From assembly GCA_030600695.1 (NCBI GenBank), contig JAUVLO010000002.1, positions 1-41,769 of the forward strand: 41,769 nucleotides of DNA. Reading direction: 5' to 3'. The notes under the pieces are model-generated. The model saw only the letters and a program-made list of their open reading frames with translations, had not been told where the DNA came from and searched no databases. This DNA is from Methanosarcinales archaeon. GTDB lineage: Archaea > Halobacteriota > Methanosarcinia > Methanosarcinales > Methanocomedenaceae. The translations under genes were made by a program, and so were the position numbers. Below are positions 29,767 to 39,714 of this stretch, piece after piece. Numbering within the stretch: the first letter of the stretch is position 1; every line of letters begins with the position of its first letter.

Positions 29767-30225
29767 ATGATTCATTATATCTATCTGCGCACAAGTGCAC
29801 AGGCCACGGAAGACCCGGAAAAGGTACGATCAGCCCTGAAGCTACTTCTCCCGCCTCCAGGACGATCCGCAAAAAAAGATTCAATAACCGTGCATGAGAC
29901 CGTTACTACAGGGTACCACGGCAACCCCATTATCGTGATGGAGGCAGAGCTAAAGCAAAACAAGGACTGCCAGTATGTGGTTGACCGTATAAGGGAACAC
30001 CTGGGGCCTGCAGGTATTTCCAGGCTTGCAGCCGAACTGCCCCAACGTGTGGATGATGACTGCAACCTGTACATCAGGTTTAATAAGCAGGAAGCATATC
30101 TGGGCAAATTGATGACTACCGCAAAATCCGATTCCATCCTTGTACGGATAAAAATAAAAGCCTATCCGGCCAGACCTGAAAATGCGATACAAGTCGCCCG
30201 GTCACTTTTAGGCGGGGGAGAATGA
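29767..30225 (+). CDS. RNA-binding protein, DUF54 / COG1325 (predicted exosome-associated)
   Basis: MIHYIYLRTSAQATEDPEKVRSALKLLLP; position ahead of rnp3 in the exosome superoperon. Confidence 0.85.
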   Translation: MIHYIYLRTSAQATEDPEKVRSALKLLLPPPGRSAKKDSITVHETVTTGYHGNPIIVMEAELKQNKDCQYVVDRIREHLGPAGISRLAAELPQRVDDDCNLYIRFNKQEAYLGKLMTTAKSDSILVRIKIKAYPARPENAIQVARSLLGGGE

Positions 30226-30941
30226 TCATGGGCATAATAAAGAGTTCGAACTTCTATGACCTTAACGTTCATGCACTGCCTGGCTATGCAGATTCCCCAT
30301 CAAGGATGATACTGGAAGCAAAAGATATGGGATATTCAGGCATCTGCCTGACCTCGATAAACACTGCCAATACGTTTAGTAGTACTGACATCACCATGCC
30401 AATACCAAGGGATTTTGAGATATATACCGGAATCGAGATTCAGGCGGATAATTTATCCAAACTGAACAAATATATAAACAGGTCAGAAAATAAAGTGGAT
30501 ATCATCAGTGTCAGTGGGGGGGATGAGGACATAAATCGCGGGGCTGTAGAGAATGGGCGCGTGGACATACTTGCCCACCCTGTAGACCAGGGTAAACCCC
30601 TGAACCATGTACTATCCAAAGCGGCGGCAGATAACGGAGTGGCCATTGATTTCAATATAGATGCCCTGATCCGGCACAGGGGGGCCAGCAGGGTCAGGAT
30701 ACTCAGTGCTCTCAGGCAGAATGCCAGGCTGGCACGTAAATATGACGCACCCATGGTCATCACCAGTAATGCCAGGTCACACTATGACCTGCGCGGACCC
30801 AGGGAGATGATGGCACTGGGAATGCTAATGGGTATGACCCGGGAAGAAGCATTACATGCACTATCAACGGTACCCAGCTCTATTATTAACAGGAACCGGA
30901 ATAACGATCGCATAATGGATGGAGTGGAAGTGGTACAATGA
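30222..30941 (+). CDS. rnp3: Ribonuclease P protein component 3 (Rpp30)
   Basis: FYDLNVHALP..., DILAHPVD, VAIDFNIDALIRHRGASRVRILSALRQNARLARKYDAPMVITSNARSHYDLRGPREM. Confidence 0.93.
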   Translation: MIMGIIKSSNFYDLNVHALPGYADSPSRMILEAKDMGYSGICLTSINTANTFSSTDITMPIPRDFEIYTGIEIQADNLSKLNKYINRSENKVDIISVSGGDEDINRGAVENGRVDILAHPVDQGKPLNHVLSKAAADNGVAIDFNIDALIRHRGASRVRILSALRQNARLARKYDAPMVITSNARSHYDLRGPREMMALGMLMGMTREEALHALSTVPSSIINRNRNNDRIMDGVEVVQ

Positions 30942-31495
30942 AGATCCTGCCCCCTACTTTGAGAGAATCGAACAGGTATCTGGCCATTTCCGTAACATCA
31001 GAAGGGGACATACCAAGGCGGGACCTTGTTAATGAAATACTCTTTTGTGCAGCGACACTTCTCGGGGATGCAGGGAGCAGTGAGATGGGTATCCGTCTCC
31101 TGTCGTTTGAGGAGAACAAGGGTATAATACAGTGCAGGGTAGATAGAGTATGGGAGACTAGGGCCGTGCTTGCAACCGTAACATCGATAAAAGGGATGCG
31201 GAGCAGGATAAAGGTACTGGGTGTATCGGGAACCGTTAGGGGAGCGACAGAAAAGTATTTACTAGCGCAAGACATAAATGAGCCCGAACCTGAGAGAAAA
31301 AGAACCCAAACAATAGAAGAAAGTAAGATGATCATAGATGTGGGGACTATTTCCGGTAAAATAGTAAACCGGAATAATAACGAAATTGATTTGTTGTCAG
31401 AGGACCCACATTCTTTAGAAATACTAAATCGTTCTAATACCAAGTATTTTGGTATTACGGTTTTTGATATTAAAAATAAGGAGATTGATGTATAA
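30938..31495 (+). CDS. rnp2: Ribonuclease P protein component 2 (Pop5), with C-terminal extension
   Basis: [35 protein letters not shown]; overlaps rnp3 stop. Confidence 0.9.
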   Translation: MKILPPTLRESNRYLAISVTSEGDIPRRDLVNEILFCAATLLGDAGSSEMGIRLLSFEENKGIIQCRVDRVWETRAVLATVTSIKGMRSRIKVLGVSGTVRGATEKYLLAQDINEPEPERKRTQTIEESKMIIDVGTISGKIVNRNNNEIDLLSEDPHSLEILNRSNTKYFGITVFDIKNKEIDV

Positions 31496-32316
31496 TGCAG
31501 ATGGCACCTCAAATGGGATATGATAGAGCGATAACGGTTTTTAGTCCTGACGGCAGGTTGTTCCAGGTGGAATATGCCAGGGAAGCTGTCAAACGCGGAA
31601 CAACGGCAGTAGGAGTAAAGGCAGTAGACGGCGTTGTACTGCTTGTAGATAAACGAATAACAAGTAAATTACTTGAAGCTGGTTCTATTGAAAAGATATT
31701 CCAGCTTGATGATCATATGGGTGCAGCCACATCTGGTCTTGTGGCTGATGCCAGGGCACTTATCGACAGGGCGCGGGTAGAGTCCCAGATCAATAAAGTA
31801 TCGTATGACGAGCCCATTGGCGTGGAAGTCCTGGCTAAGAAGATCTGCGATTTCAAGCAGACCTATACCCAGTACGGCGGCGTCAGGCCATTTGGCACGG
31901 CACTATTGATCGCCGGTGTGGAGGATAGTGCGGCAAGGCTTTTCGAGACCGACCCCAGCGGTGCCCTGCTTGAATACAAAGCTACCGGAATAGGTGCAGG
32001 CCGGGCTGAAGTGATGGAGGTCTTTGAAGAGAAGTATACCGATGACATCAAGCTCACTGACGCAATTTTACTTGGTCTGGAAGCTCTTCATAATACAACA
32101 GAGGACAAGTTTGATGCTTCTACCATTGAGGTAGGTGTGGTTGAACTTGAAACCAAGCAGTTCAAGAAACTCAGTTCCGAAGAAGTTGCCGATTATGTCA
32201 ATGTGATACTGGAAGCCCATTCAGGGGAAGAAGAAACCGGAACTGAAGAAGCTGACGAAACTGAAAGTGAAGAGAAGACCGGTGAAGAGACCAAAGAAGA
32301 CACCGGGGAAGAATAA
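31495..32316 (+). CDS. psmA: 20S proteasome alpha subunit, acidic C-terminal tail
   Basis: [36 protein letters not shown]. Confidence 0.97.
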   Translation: MQMAPQMGYDRAITVFSPDGRLFQVEYAREAVKRGTTAVGVKAVDGVVLLVDKRITSKLLEAGSIEKIFQLDDHMGAATSGLVADARALIDRARVESQINKVSYDEPIGVEVLAKKICDFKQTYTQYGGVRPFGTALLIAGVEDSAARLFETDPSGALLEYKATGIGAGRAEVMEVFEEKYTDDIKLTDAILLGLEALHNTTEDKFDASTIEVGVVELETKQFKKLSSEEVADYVNVILEAHSGEEETGTEEADETESEEKTGEETKEDTGEE

Positions 32317-32340
32317 CCGATCTCAATACAAATTGTTGGT

Positions 32341-33042
32341 TTGATCATGGTCACGCTGGATAATGCCGTAATTGCCAGACTTAAGAAAGGTGGGAAGCAG
32401 TTCGAGGTATATGTAGACCCTGATGCAGCTTTATCCATGAAAAAGGGTGAAGAGATAGACATGGAAAAGGTACTGGCAGTTGAAGAGGTTTTTGAAAATG
32501 CCAGTGTGGGCGACCGTCCTGCAGAAAAGGATATTGATAATACATTCAAGACACAGGATGTAATTGAAATTGCCAGACAGATCGTCATGCATGGTGAGAT
32601 ACACCTGACAACAGAGCAGCGGAAAAAGATACTTGAGGACAAAAAACGCCAGATAATCAGCATAATCGCTGCCAATGCCATTAATCCCCAGACCAAAACC
32701 CCGCATCCGCCTATGAGGATCGAACATGCCATGGATGAAGCGGGTGTGCATATTGATGCCATGAAGAGCGTGGATGACCAGGTGAATATCGTGATGAAGG
32801 CGATACGCCCTATAATCCCTATACGTTTTGAAGAGATCAGCATCGCAGTAAAGATCGGTACGGATTATGCCCCGAAAGCTTACGGCCCGTTATCTAAATT
32901 CGGTACTCTCACGAAAGAGGAATGGCAAAAGGATGGTTCATGGATCGGCGTGGTCACAATACCTGCAGGTTTGCAGGACGACCTGTTTGGCCTGGTTAAT
33001 CACCTGACCAAAGGAAACGCAGAGATAAAGATCCTGAAATAA
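32341..33042 (+). CDS. SBDS-family ribosome maturation factor
   Basis: ARLKKGGKQFEVYVDPDAAL; downstream of psmA. Confidence 0.95.
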   Translation: MIMVTLDNAVIARLKKGGKQFEVYVDPDAALSMKKGEEIDMEKVLAVEEVFENASVGDRPAEKDIDNTFKTQDVIEIARQIVMHGEIHLTTEQRKKILEDKKRQIISIIAANAINPQTKTPHPPMRIEHAMDEAGVHIDAMKSVDDQVNIVMKAIRPIIPIRFEEISIAVKIGTDYAPKAYGPLSKFGTLTKEEWQKDGSWIGVVTIPAGLQDDLFGLVNHLTKGNAEIKILK

Positions 33043-33082
33043 TTAAAATTTTTACAAGATTATCAGTTCGAGGTTATAAAAA

Positions 33083-33796
33083 ATGGAAAAACACATTGTG
33101 GTGCCTGGCGATTTTCTTTCTGACGATGTCAAGAAAGCAGGAGACGGCACCTATGTGAGGGAAGGAAAGGTTTATTCAAATCTTTACGGACTTACAAGTG
33201 AAAAGGAAAAGATACGGGTGGTTTCTTTATCAGGGAAATATATTCCGCAGGCCAGGGATTTGATCGTGGCCACTGTGAGCGAGATTACTTTCTCGAACTG
33301 GATAATGAATATCAAATCACCATATGACGGGCTGCTTAATGTGTCTGAATATCCAAGACGTATTGATTCCTCTGACATGGCTAAATACCTGGATGTTGGT
33401 TCATCCGTGCTCGTTATGGTTAAGAATGTCTCACGTTCCATGAAAGTAGAACTAACAATGAGGAACAACAAGTTAAGACCCATAACCAGTGGAAGGATTG
33501 TCCAGATCCCAACAGTAAAAGTGCCAAGAATGATCGGCAGAAATGGATCCATGATATCTATGTTGAAAAAGGAGACAAACTGCAACATTTTTGTGGGCCA
33601 GAACGGAGTTATCTGGATAACCGGCAAGGACCGTGATATGGATAAGGCTATAGAAGCGATACGGATTATTGAAAATGAAGCTCATATTAATGGACTCACT
33701 GATCGGATAAGTGGTTTCCTGAAAGGAAATGTGGAAAAAGAACAAGAAACAGTGAAACCGGCAGATCCAGGGATTCTAGACGAACTGCTGGACTGA
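33083..33796 (+). CDS. rrp4: Exosome complex RNA-binding protein Rrp4
   Basis: VVPGDFLSDD N-terminus, S1 region, KH VPRMIGRNGSMISMLKKETNCNIFVGQNGVIWI. Confidence 0.95.
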   Translation: MEKHIVVPGDFLSDDVKKAGDGTYVREGKVYSNLYGLTSEKEKIRVVSLSGKYIPQARDLIVATVSEITFSNWIMNIKSPYDGLLNVSEYPRRIDSSDMAKYLDVGSSVLVMVKNVSRSMKVELTMRNNKLRPITSGRIVQIPTVKVPRMIGRNGSMISMLKKETNCNIFVGQNGVIWITGKDRDMDKAIEAIRIIENEAHINGLTDRISGFLKGNVEKEQETVKPADPGILDELLD

Positions 33797-33832
33797 TTGA
33801 TTGAGTTGAGAGATGAAAGAGAGGAATTGTAA

Positions 33833-34834
33833 ATGACAAACAAACCAGAAAAGTTCATAGATGAAAATGGCATTCGTTCTGACGGAAGGCGGGCCAACGA
33901 GATAAGGGATGTTAAGATCGAGGTCGGCGTATTGAGCCGGGCCGATGGTTCGTGTTATCTTGAATTCGGTAAAAATAAGGTAATGGCAGCAGTTTACGGT
34001 CCGAGGGAAGTACATCCCAGGCACCAGCAAAAATCCAACAGGGCTATTGTAAGGTACAAGTATAATATGGCTTCCTTTTCGGTAGAGGACCGCAAGCGTC
34101 CAGGGCCTGACCGCCGCAGTATTGAAGTTTCAAAGGTAAGCCGTGAAGCTCTTGAGGACCAGATATTCACTGAATATTTCCCTAAATCTGCAATAGATGT
34201 TTTTGTGGAGGTCTTGCAGGCAGATGCAGGTACCAGGACGGCGGCCCTTAATGCGGCATCCGTTGCCCTGGCAGATGCGGGAATCCCGATGAGGTCACTG
34301 GTCTCTGCGTGTGCTGTAGGGAAGGTCGATGATACTCTTGTCCTGGACCTGAACAAGGATGAGGACAATTACGGCCAGGCAGATATGCCTATAGCAATGA
34401 CACCTGACGGTAAGATCACACTGCTCCAGATGGACGGCCACCTTACTGAAGAGGAGTTCAGGCAGGGCCTGGAAATGGCACAGGAAGGGTGCAGGCAGGT
34501 ATATGAAATGCAAAGGAAGGCACTGATGGATCATTATTCTAAGAAAACAGAGGTGTTGAGCACTGAGGTCACTGCTACAGAGGATGTCAAGGAAGATGCA
34601 CCAGGGGAACCTGAAGATATCACTTCGGCCGAGGTAACAGAAGAAACTAAAGATGCCGAAAAAATTGACGATACCAACGAAACCGGAGATGCCGAAGAAA
34701 CTGAAGATACCGTCAAGGTAGGCGATGTAGAAGAGTCGGAAGATTCCGGCGAAGAGGTTCCCGATACTGGGGAAAACGCTGATGAGACCGACGGTCAAAT
34801 GGATGAGAGTAAGGAGGAGAGTTCCAATGAATAA
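33833..34834 (+). CDS. rrp41: Exosome complex exonuclease Rrp41, long acidic C-terminal tail
   Basis: [51 protein letters not shown]. Confidence 0.96.
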   Translation: MTNKPEKFIDENGIRSDGRRANEIRDVKIEVGVLSRADGSCYLEFGKNKVMAAVYGPREVHPRHQQKSNRAIVRYKYNMASFSVEDRKRPGPDRRSIEVSKVSREALEDQIFTEYFPKSAIDVFVEVLQADAGTRTAALNAASVALADAGIPMRSLVSACAVGKVDDTLVLDLNKDEDNYGQADMPIAMTPDGKITLLQMDGHLTEEEFRQGLEMAQEGCRQVYEMQRKALMDHYSKKTEVLSTEVTATEDVKEDAPGEPEDITSAEVTEETKDAEKIDDTNETGDAEETEDTVKVGDVEESEDSGEEVPDTGENADETDGQMDESKEESSNE

Positions 34835-35606
34835 GGAAATAGTTTCAATTATCCAGAAGGACCAGCTGTATAATCTAATGCTGAAGGGTGAGCGTGTAGA
34901 CGGCAGGGCGTTTGACGAGACCAGGGAAATCAAGATCGAAACCGGTGTAATAGAAAAGGCAGAAGGTTCGGCCCGTGTGGAAATTGGCGATACTAAATTA
35001 ATTGCCGGTGTAAAGATCAGCCCGGGAACTCCTTTTCCTGATACACCTGATGTAGGCGTGTTAATTACCAGCCTGGAACTTATCCCCCTTGCATCCCCTG
35101 AATTCGAATCAGGTCCTCCCCGGGAGAATGCCGTAGAACTCGCCAGGGTAACTGACCGGGGCATCAGGGAATCCGGCGCAATAGATTTAAAGAAGCTGTG
35201 CATTATTGAGGGCGAAAAGGTCTGGATGGTTTTCATCGACATACATGTGCTGGATGATGGCGGTAATATAATGGATGCTGCTGCACTTGGTTCGATAGCT
35301 GCATTGCTTACAGCCACAATGCCGGCAGAGCGTTATGGACTGGGTGAAGATACACCGCTGCCAATGAGGGATATACCCGTATCTGTAACTGCTGTGGATA
35401 TAGGTGGCGGAATTGTATTTGATCCATCCCTTGAAGAAGAAAGGGTCGCAAACACCAAGTTAACTGTGATATCCAATCAGGAAGGCGCACTTGCCGGCAT
35501 GCAGAAGAGCGGCAATGGGTCGTTATCACCGGATCAAATCAACCACATGGTAGAAGTGGCCTGTAAAAAGGCACAGGATATAAGAGAAAAATTCCTGGAG
35601 ATTTAG
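34827..35606 (+). CDS. rrp42: Exosome complex component Rrp42
   Basis: [50 protein letters not shown] 34827 overlaps the rrp41 stop. Confidence 0.95.
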   Translation: MNKEIVSIIQKDQLYNLMLKGERVDGRAFDETREIKIETGVIEKAEGSARVEIGDTKLIAGVKISPGTPFPDTPDVGVLITSLELIPLASPEFESGPPRENAVELARVTDRGIRESGAIDLKKLCIIEGEKVWMVFIDIHVLDDGGNIMDAAALGSIAALLTATMPAERYGLGEDTPLPMRDIPVSVTAVDIGGGIVFDPSLEEERVANTKLTVISNQEGALAGMQKSGNGSLSPDQINHMVEVACKKAQDIREKFLEI

Positions 35607-35610
35607 GATT

Positions 35611-36102
35611 ATGGCGAAAAAATATACCCGTAAAGGTCACAAGACCCGGTCAGCAGGCAGGTTCGGTGTCCGTTACGGCAGGAAGAACCGGAAACTGGTT
35701 GCCGATATCGAAGAACGTATGAGACAGGGATATAAATGTCCAAGGTGCGGTATTGTTGCAATCCGCCGTACCGATACTGGTATCTGGAACTGTAAGAAAT
35801 GTGATTATACCTTTTCAGGCGGTACATATGTACCAAAGACATCTGTAGGGCTTGTTGCAGCAAGGTCTGTCAAGAAGGCAATGGAACTCGGCATGGTCTA
35901 TGAGGAACTGGAAGATATCACACCCGGGACCATTGAAGCTGAAGAGACTTCCCCTAAAGTGGAAACTAAAGTAGATGCTGTACCAGAAGTTACAACTGAT
36001 GTTGAAGCAGAAGTTGAAATGGATGCACAAGTAGATACAGTAGTGGATACTGAAGTGGAAATAGATACTACAGCTACGGATATTGCAGACGACACATTAT
36101 AG
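35611..36102 (+). CDS. rpl37ae: 50S ribosomal protein L37Ae with acidic C-terminal extension
   Basis: RFGVRYGRKNRKLVADIEERMRQGYKCPRCGIVAIRRTDTGIWNCKKCDYTFSGGTYVP. Confidence 0.95.
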   Translation: MAKKYTRKGHKTRSAGRFGVRYGRKNRKLVADIEERMRQGYKCPRCGIVAIRRTDTGIWNCKKCDYTFSGGTYVPKTSVGLVAARSVKKAMELGMVYEELEDITPGTIEAEETSPKVETKVDAVPEVTTDVEAEVEMDAQVDTVVDTEVEIDTTATDIADDTL

Positions 36103-36124
36103 ATAATTCACAGGTGACTGATAA

Positions 36125-36262
36125 ATGGTATATTTCTGCACTCGTTGTAAGCGTCTGGTCGAGATCGACTATGAAGCTATGGGTATCCGATGTCCTTATT
36201 GCGGACACCGCATACTGATAAAACAAAGACCCACCGTGGTGAAAAGGGTGGAAGCAGTCTAA
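36125..36262 (+). CDS. rpoP: DNA-directed RNA polymerase subunit P
   Basis: Manual translation [45 protein letters not shown]; missing from supplied ORF track. Confidence 0.94.
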   Translation: MVYFCTRCKRLVEIDYEAMGIRCPYCGHRILIKQRPTVVKRVEAV

Positions 36263-36374
36263 CGTAAGGTTATTTGCAGGAGGGAACGGGATACTCTCCA
36301 TTTTTTTATTTTTACCTTCCCATGACTATAAAGGGGAGTTTGGTCTGGAAATTAAATCCGAGTTTGTTTTTGAA

Positions 36375-36584
36375 ATGGATGGGAACGTTCAGGTAGTGTA
36401 CTGGTCCCTCAAGCCTGAGCTGGATGCTGCTCATCAACGCAGTACCACAGAACTGGGGGTGCAGGGTAATTCACTGGTTCTAAGGATATGTTCCGGGGAT
36501 CTGGTATCTATGAGGGCAGCATTGAACGGATGGCTGCGACTTATAAGGATAGCGGATGAAATGAATGCGGCAATAGAAAGTTAG
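36375..36584 (+). CDS. KEOPS complex subunit Pcc1 (start uncertain)
   Basis: VVYWSLKPELDAAHQRSTTELGVQGNSLVLRICSGDLVSMRAALNGWLRLIRIADEM; in-frame sequence upstream (KGEFGLEIKSEFVFE) looks Pcc1-like but has no ATG. Confidence 0.8.
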   Translation: MDGNVQVVYWSLKPELDAAHQRSTTELGVQGNSLVLRICSGDLVSMRAALNGWLRLIRIADEMNAAIES

Positions 36585-36637
36585 AAGTACTATTGTGGCA
36601 TGAATGAAATCAAATTGATATGAATAGGTGAATTTTA

Positions 36638-37000
36638 ATGAGCGGAGAATTACCACCACAGGTCCAGAACCAGCTTGCCCAATTGCAGCAGGTACAGCAA
36701 CAGGCCCAGGCTTTGGCGCAGCAAAAAAACCAGTTAGAGATCATGCTAAAAGAGTCTGACATGGCCCTTGAGGAACTTGGAAAGATAAATGGGGATGCAA
36801 CTGTTTTTAAGAATATTGGCAACTTGATGATAAAAGCCGAGAAAGGCAATGTTGTCGAGGATTTAAAGGAAAAGAAAGAAACCCTTGATCTTAGACTCCA
36901 GACAATTGTCAGGCAGGAAGAGCGGATCCATAAGAGATTTACACAATTACAGGAACAACTCAAAACGTCTGTGGGTTCACCTGGAATGCATGCTGAATAA
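36638..37000 (+). CDS. pfdB: Prefoldin beta subunit
   Basis: Coiled-coil protein QVQNQLAQLQQVQQQAQALAQQKNQLE..., superoperon position. Confidence 0.93.
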   Translation: MSGELPPQVQNQLAQLQQVQQQAQALAQQKNQLEIMLKESDMALEELGKINGDATVFKNIGNLMIKAEKGNVVEDLKEKKETLDLRLQTIVRQEERIHKRFTQLQEQLKTSVGSPGMHAE

Positions 37001-37026
37001 ATTCCAGCTTTTGTAGGTATCAGACC

Positions 37027-37986
37027 ATGGAAGTCGATGAGTTCGGTTTTTATAACCGGCTCCTGGATTATTCAAATATCCTATTTCTCTGTCACCGGAA
37101 TGCAGACCCGGATGCAATAGGAAGTGCCTATACGTTAGCTGAAGCTGTAGGGGGAGTCGTGGGACTGGTAGATGGATGCAACCGTGTTGGCAAGATGTTG
37201 GTCAATGCACTTGAGATCAATGTGGTTGTAGATCCTGATCCTTCCAATTATGATTTTACTGTAGTTGTGGATACAAGTACTCATGCGCAGCTTAATGATA
37301 TAAAGTTAACAAAATACGCTGTCGTAGACCATCATTCCACGTGCTCAATAAAGGATGATGCTGAATTTTATATACACAGGTGTGCCAGTTCTACTGCAGA
37401 AATTGTGTTTGAAATAATCAAGAGTATGGGTGCTCCTGTCATGAGGAAGTCTGCCATGTCCCTCATTACCGGTATTATCACTGATACAGGTAATTTTAAA
37501 TATGCTTCACCCCAGTCATTCAGGACACTGGCTGAGATTATCGAGACCAGCGGAGTGGAATACGGGGAAGTGGTGGATATATTAGCTTCCACGCCCCAGG
37601 ATATCAGTATGAGGATAGCCATCCTGAAAGCTGCAATGAGGGCGCAGATCCAGCGGGTGGGCGAACATATCATTGCTATCAGTACTATAAGTTCTTTCGG
37701 CGGTACTGCGGCAGGTATGTTGACCCATATCGGTGCAGATGTGTCCTTTGTGGGTGCTGAGAAAGAAGGTGTTACCAGGATCAGCGGCCGGGCAAGACGC
37801 ACTGCTATTGAGGATGGTGTGAACTTGGGGCAGATCATGCAGGAGGTTAGTAAGGAGCATGGCGGTACTGGCGGGGGACATGATGGTGCCGCAGGGCTGG
37901 ATGTGGAAGGGGGAGATGTCCAGGCGATACTTAAAAGCTGTCTGGATATGACTGTAGGGATACTGCAGCAGCATAAAAACGGGTGA
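37027..37986 (+). CDS. DHH family phosphoesterase
   Basis: CHRNADPDAIGSAYTLAE, VVDHHSTCS, GITDTGNF-like GIITDTGNFKYAS, C-terminal GGTGGGHDGAAGL. Confidence 0.93.
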   Translation: MEVDEFGFYNRLLDYSNILFLCHRNADPDAIGSAYTLAEAVGGVVGLVDGCNRVGKMLVNALEINVVVDPDPSNYDFTVVVDTSTHAQLNDIKLTKYAVVDHHSTCSIKDDAEFYIHRCASSTAEIVFEIIKSMGAPVMRKSAMSLITGIITDTGNFKYASPQSFRTLAEIIETSGVEYGEVVDILASTPQDISMRIAILKAAMRAQIQRVGEHIIAISTISSFGGTAAGMLTHIGADVSFVGAEKEGVTRISGRARRTAIEDGVNLGQIMQEVSKEHGGTGGGHDGAAGLDVEGGDVQAILKSCLDMTVGILQQHKNG

Positions 37987-38120
37987 ATTTTGCGGCTGTT
38001 TTGAAGATTGAGCTGAAAAAGTATTCACATCACATTATCCAATTTCAAAACATATTTATAGATATTTTTAGTTTATGACAGATTATTTACCCCTATGAAC
38101 TTTATAATCTGGGTATATCC

Positions 38121-38206
38121 CATACCTATAGGATGTATGGGTATGTTGGGGTAGCGCAGGCCGATGTCTGTGAAGTACCGGGTAACTCTCATAGTGAAAA
38201 AAACCC
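38121..38206 (+). ncRNA. Candidate structured RNA between DHH gene and moaD (three hairpins)
   Basis: CCCATAC/GTATGGG; GGTAgCGCAG/CTGTGaaGTACC; CGGGT/ACCCG. Confidence 0.4.
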
Positions 38207-38248
38207 GAAGGAAATATTTATAATTAGAGCAATATCTTGAGAGGTCAT

Positions 38249-38521
38249 ATGGTTAAAGTTACAATAAAATTATTCGCAAACCTCAGGGAACATGTCGGAA
38301 AAGCAAAAATCGAAGCCGACGGCAGTGATCTTCGAGAAGTGATAGACATTCTCACAGGGAAATATCACGGTCTTGGAGAACTGATCATAAAAAACGGCGA
38401 GATACATCCGTTCATCCATGTTATGGTCAACGGCATCAGTGTAAAGGACAAGGACGGCCTGGACACTGTACTTAACGCGGGGGACGAGATTGCCTTATTC
38501 CCGCCCGTATCCGGCGGCTGA
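38249..38521 (+). CDS. moaD: MoaD/ThiS family sulfur-carrier protein
   Basis: VKVTIKLFANLREHVGKAKIE ... ALFPPVSGG* (C-terminal GG). Confidence 0.94.
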   Translation: MVKVTIKLFANLREHVGKAKIEADGSDLREVIDILTGKYHGLGELIIKNGEIHPFIHVMVNGISVKDKDGLDTVLNAGDEIALFPPVSGG

Positions 38522-38529
38522 GGGAAATT

Positions 38530-39714
38530 ATGGATAAACTGTTCAGGTCGCGTGTGGATTTGGATACTGCAGGAAAGACTTTTTTCGATACAATCCAGCC
38601 GATAAAAAGTATCGAGAGCATCCCGATCGAAAATGCTGAAAGCAGGGTGCTTGCTTCTGAAGTGGTTGCCGAATGTGACGTGCCCCATTACAGGCGTGCT
38701 GCCATGGACGGGTATGCAGTGAAAGCTGCCGATACCCTTGGTGCATCTACATCATCACCGATCGTCTTTACACTTACAGAAAATGATGTTAGTCCTGACA
38801 CCTGCCAGAGGGTGCATACCGGTTCGGCCATGCCCCCTGGTGCTGATGCCGTTGTGATGCTGGAGGATACCAGATCTATGGACGGTGTTGTAGAGGTTAT
38901 GGCACAGGTACACCCGGAAAAACATGTAGGTGGGATAGGTGAAGATGTGGCCGCCGGAGAGCGACTTTTCAGTACCGGACACCAGCTGCGTCCCTGGGAC
39001 CTGGCAGTACTGGCATCAACCGGTATCGTGGATGTAGAGGTATTCCACAGGCCACTGGTTACGATTATACCGACAGGTGAAGAAGTTGTGGAAAGGGGGG
39101 CACCCCTGGAGTCCGGACAGGTATGGGAGACCAACAGCCTGATGACTGCCTCCTTTGTCAAGAGAATGGGCGGCATCCCCAGGATCAGCAAGATAGTCAC
39201 CGATGACCCACAACTCATAGAGCAATCCATACTGGCAGGGTCAGATGCCGATATGATCATCATCAGCGGCGGCACGTCAGTGGGTGAGCGCGACCATGTA
39301 CCTGCTGCCATAGAAGCCTTAGGTGAACTGCTGGTACACGGCGTGGCTATTAGCCCGGGCAAACCAACGGCCCTGGGAGTTGTGGATAATAAGCCAGTGC
39401 TTTGTATGCCAGGTTATCCTGTTGCGGGTCTTATTGCACTTTTGGTGTTCGGGGAGGAGGCTATCAGGATACTCGGACATTTCCCAAAACAGCCGCCGAC
39501 AGTGATACGGTTACCTCTTAAGGAAAAGATCACATCACGCCAGGGATATCACACTTATGTGCGTGTACAAATAAGGCAGGGAGAGGTTGAACCACTAATG
39601 GCATCGGGTGCCGGGATACTGAGCTCAGTTGCCAGGGCCGATGGATATGTGGTAGTGCCGCCCAATATCGAAGGATACGGGGCAGGCACTGTAGTTGATG
39701 TTTTTTTATTCTAA
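38530..39714 (+). CDS. moeA: Molybdopterin molybdotransferase MoeA
   Basis: VPHYRRAAMDGYAVKA, IIPTGEEVV, MIIISGGTSVGERD, GKPTALG. Confidence 0.95.
   Translation: MDKLFRSRVDLDTAGKTFFDTIQPIKSIESIPIENAESRVLASEVVAECDVPHYRRAAMDGYAVKAADTLGASTSSPIVFTLTENDVSPDTCQRVHTGSAMPPGADAVVMLEDTRSMDGVVEVMAQVHPEKHVGGIGEDVAAGERLFSTGHQLRPWDLAVLASTGIVDVEVFHRPLVTIIPTGEEVVERGAPLESGQVWETNSLMTASFVKRMGGIPRISKIVTDDPQLIEQSILAGSDADMIIISGGTSVGERDHVPAAIEALGELLVHGVAISPGKPTALGVVDNKPVLCMPGYPVAGLIALLVFGEEAIRILGHFPKQPPTVIRLPLKEKITSRQGYHTYVRVQIRQGEVEPLMASGAGILSSVARADGYVVVPPNIEGYGAGTVVDVFLF

Noticed and set aside
34295-35317. 340-aa minus-strand ORF opposite rrp41/rrp42
   Set aside because: Result of acidic-tail codon bias (GAA/GAT rich) leaving few antisense stops; overlaps two conserved genes.
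38121-38183. Structured segment upstream of moaD considered as a tRNA
   Set aside because: No T-loop GGTTCGAATCC consensus, no plausible acceptor or anticodon stem arrangement.
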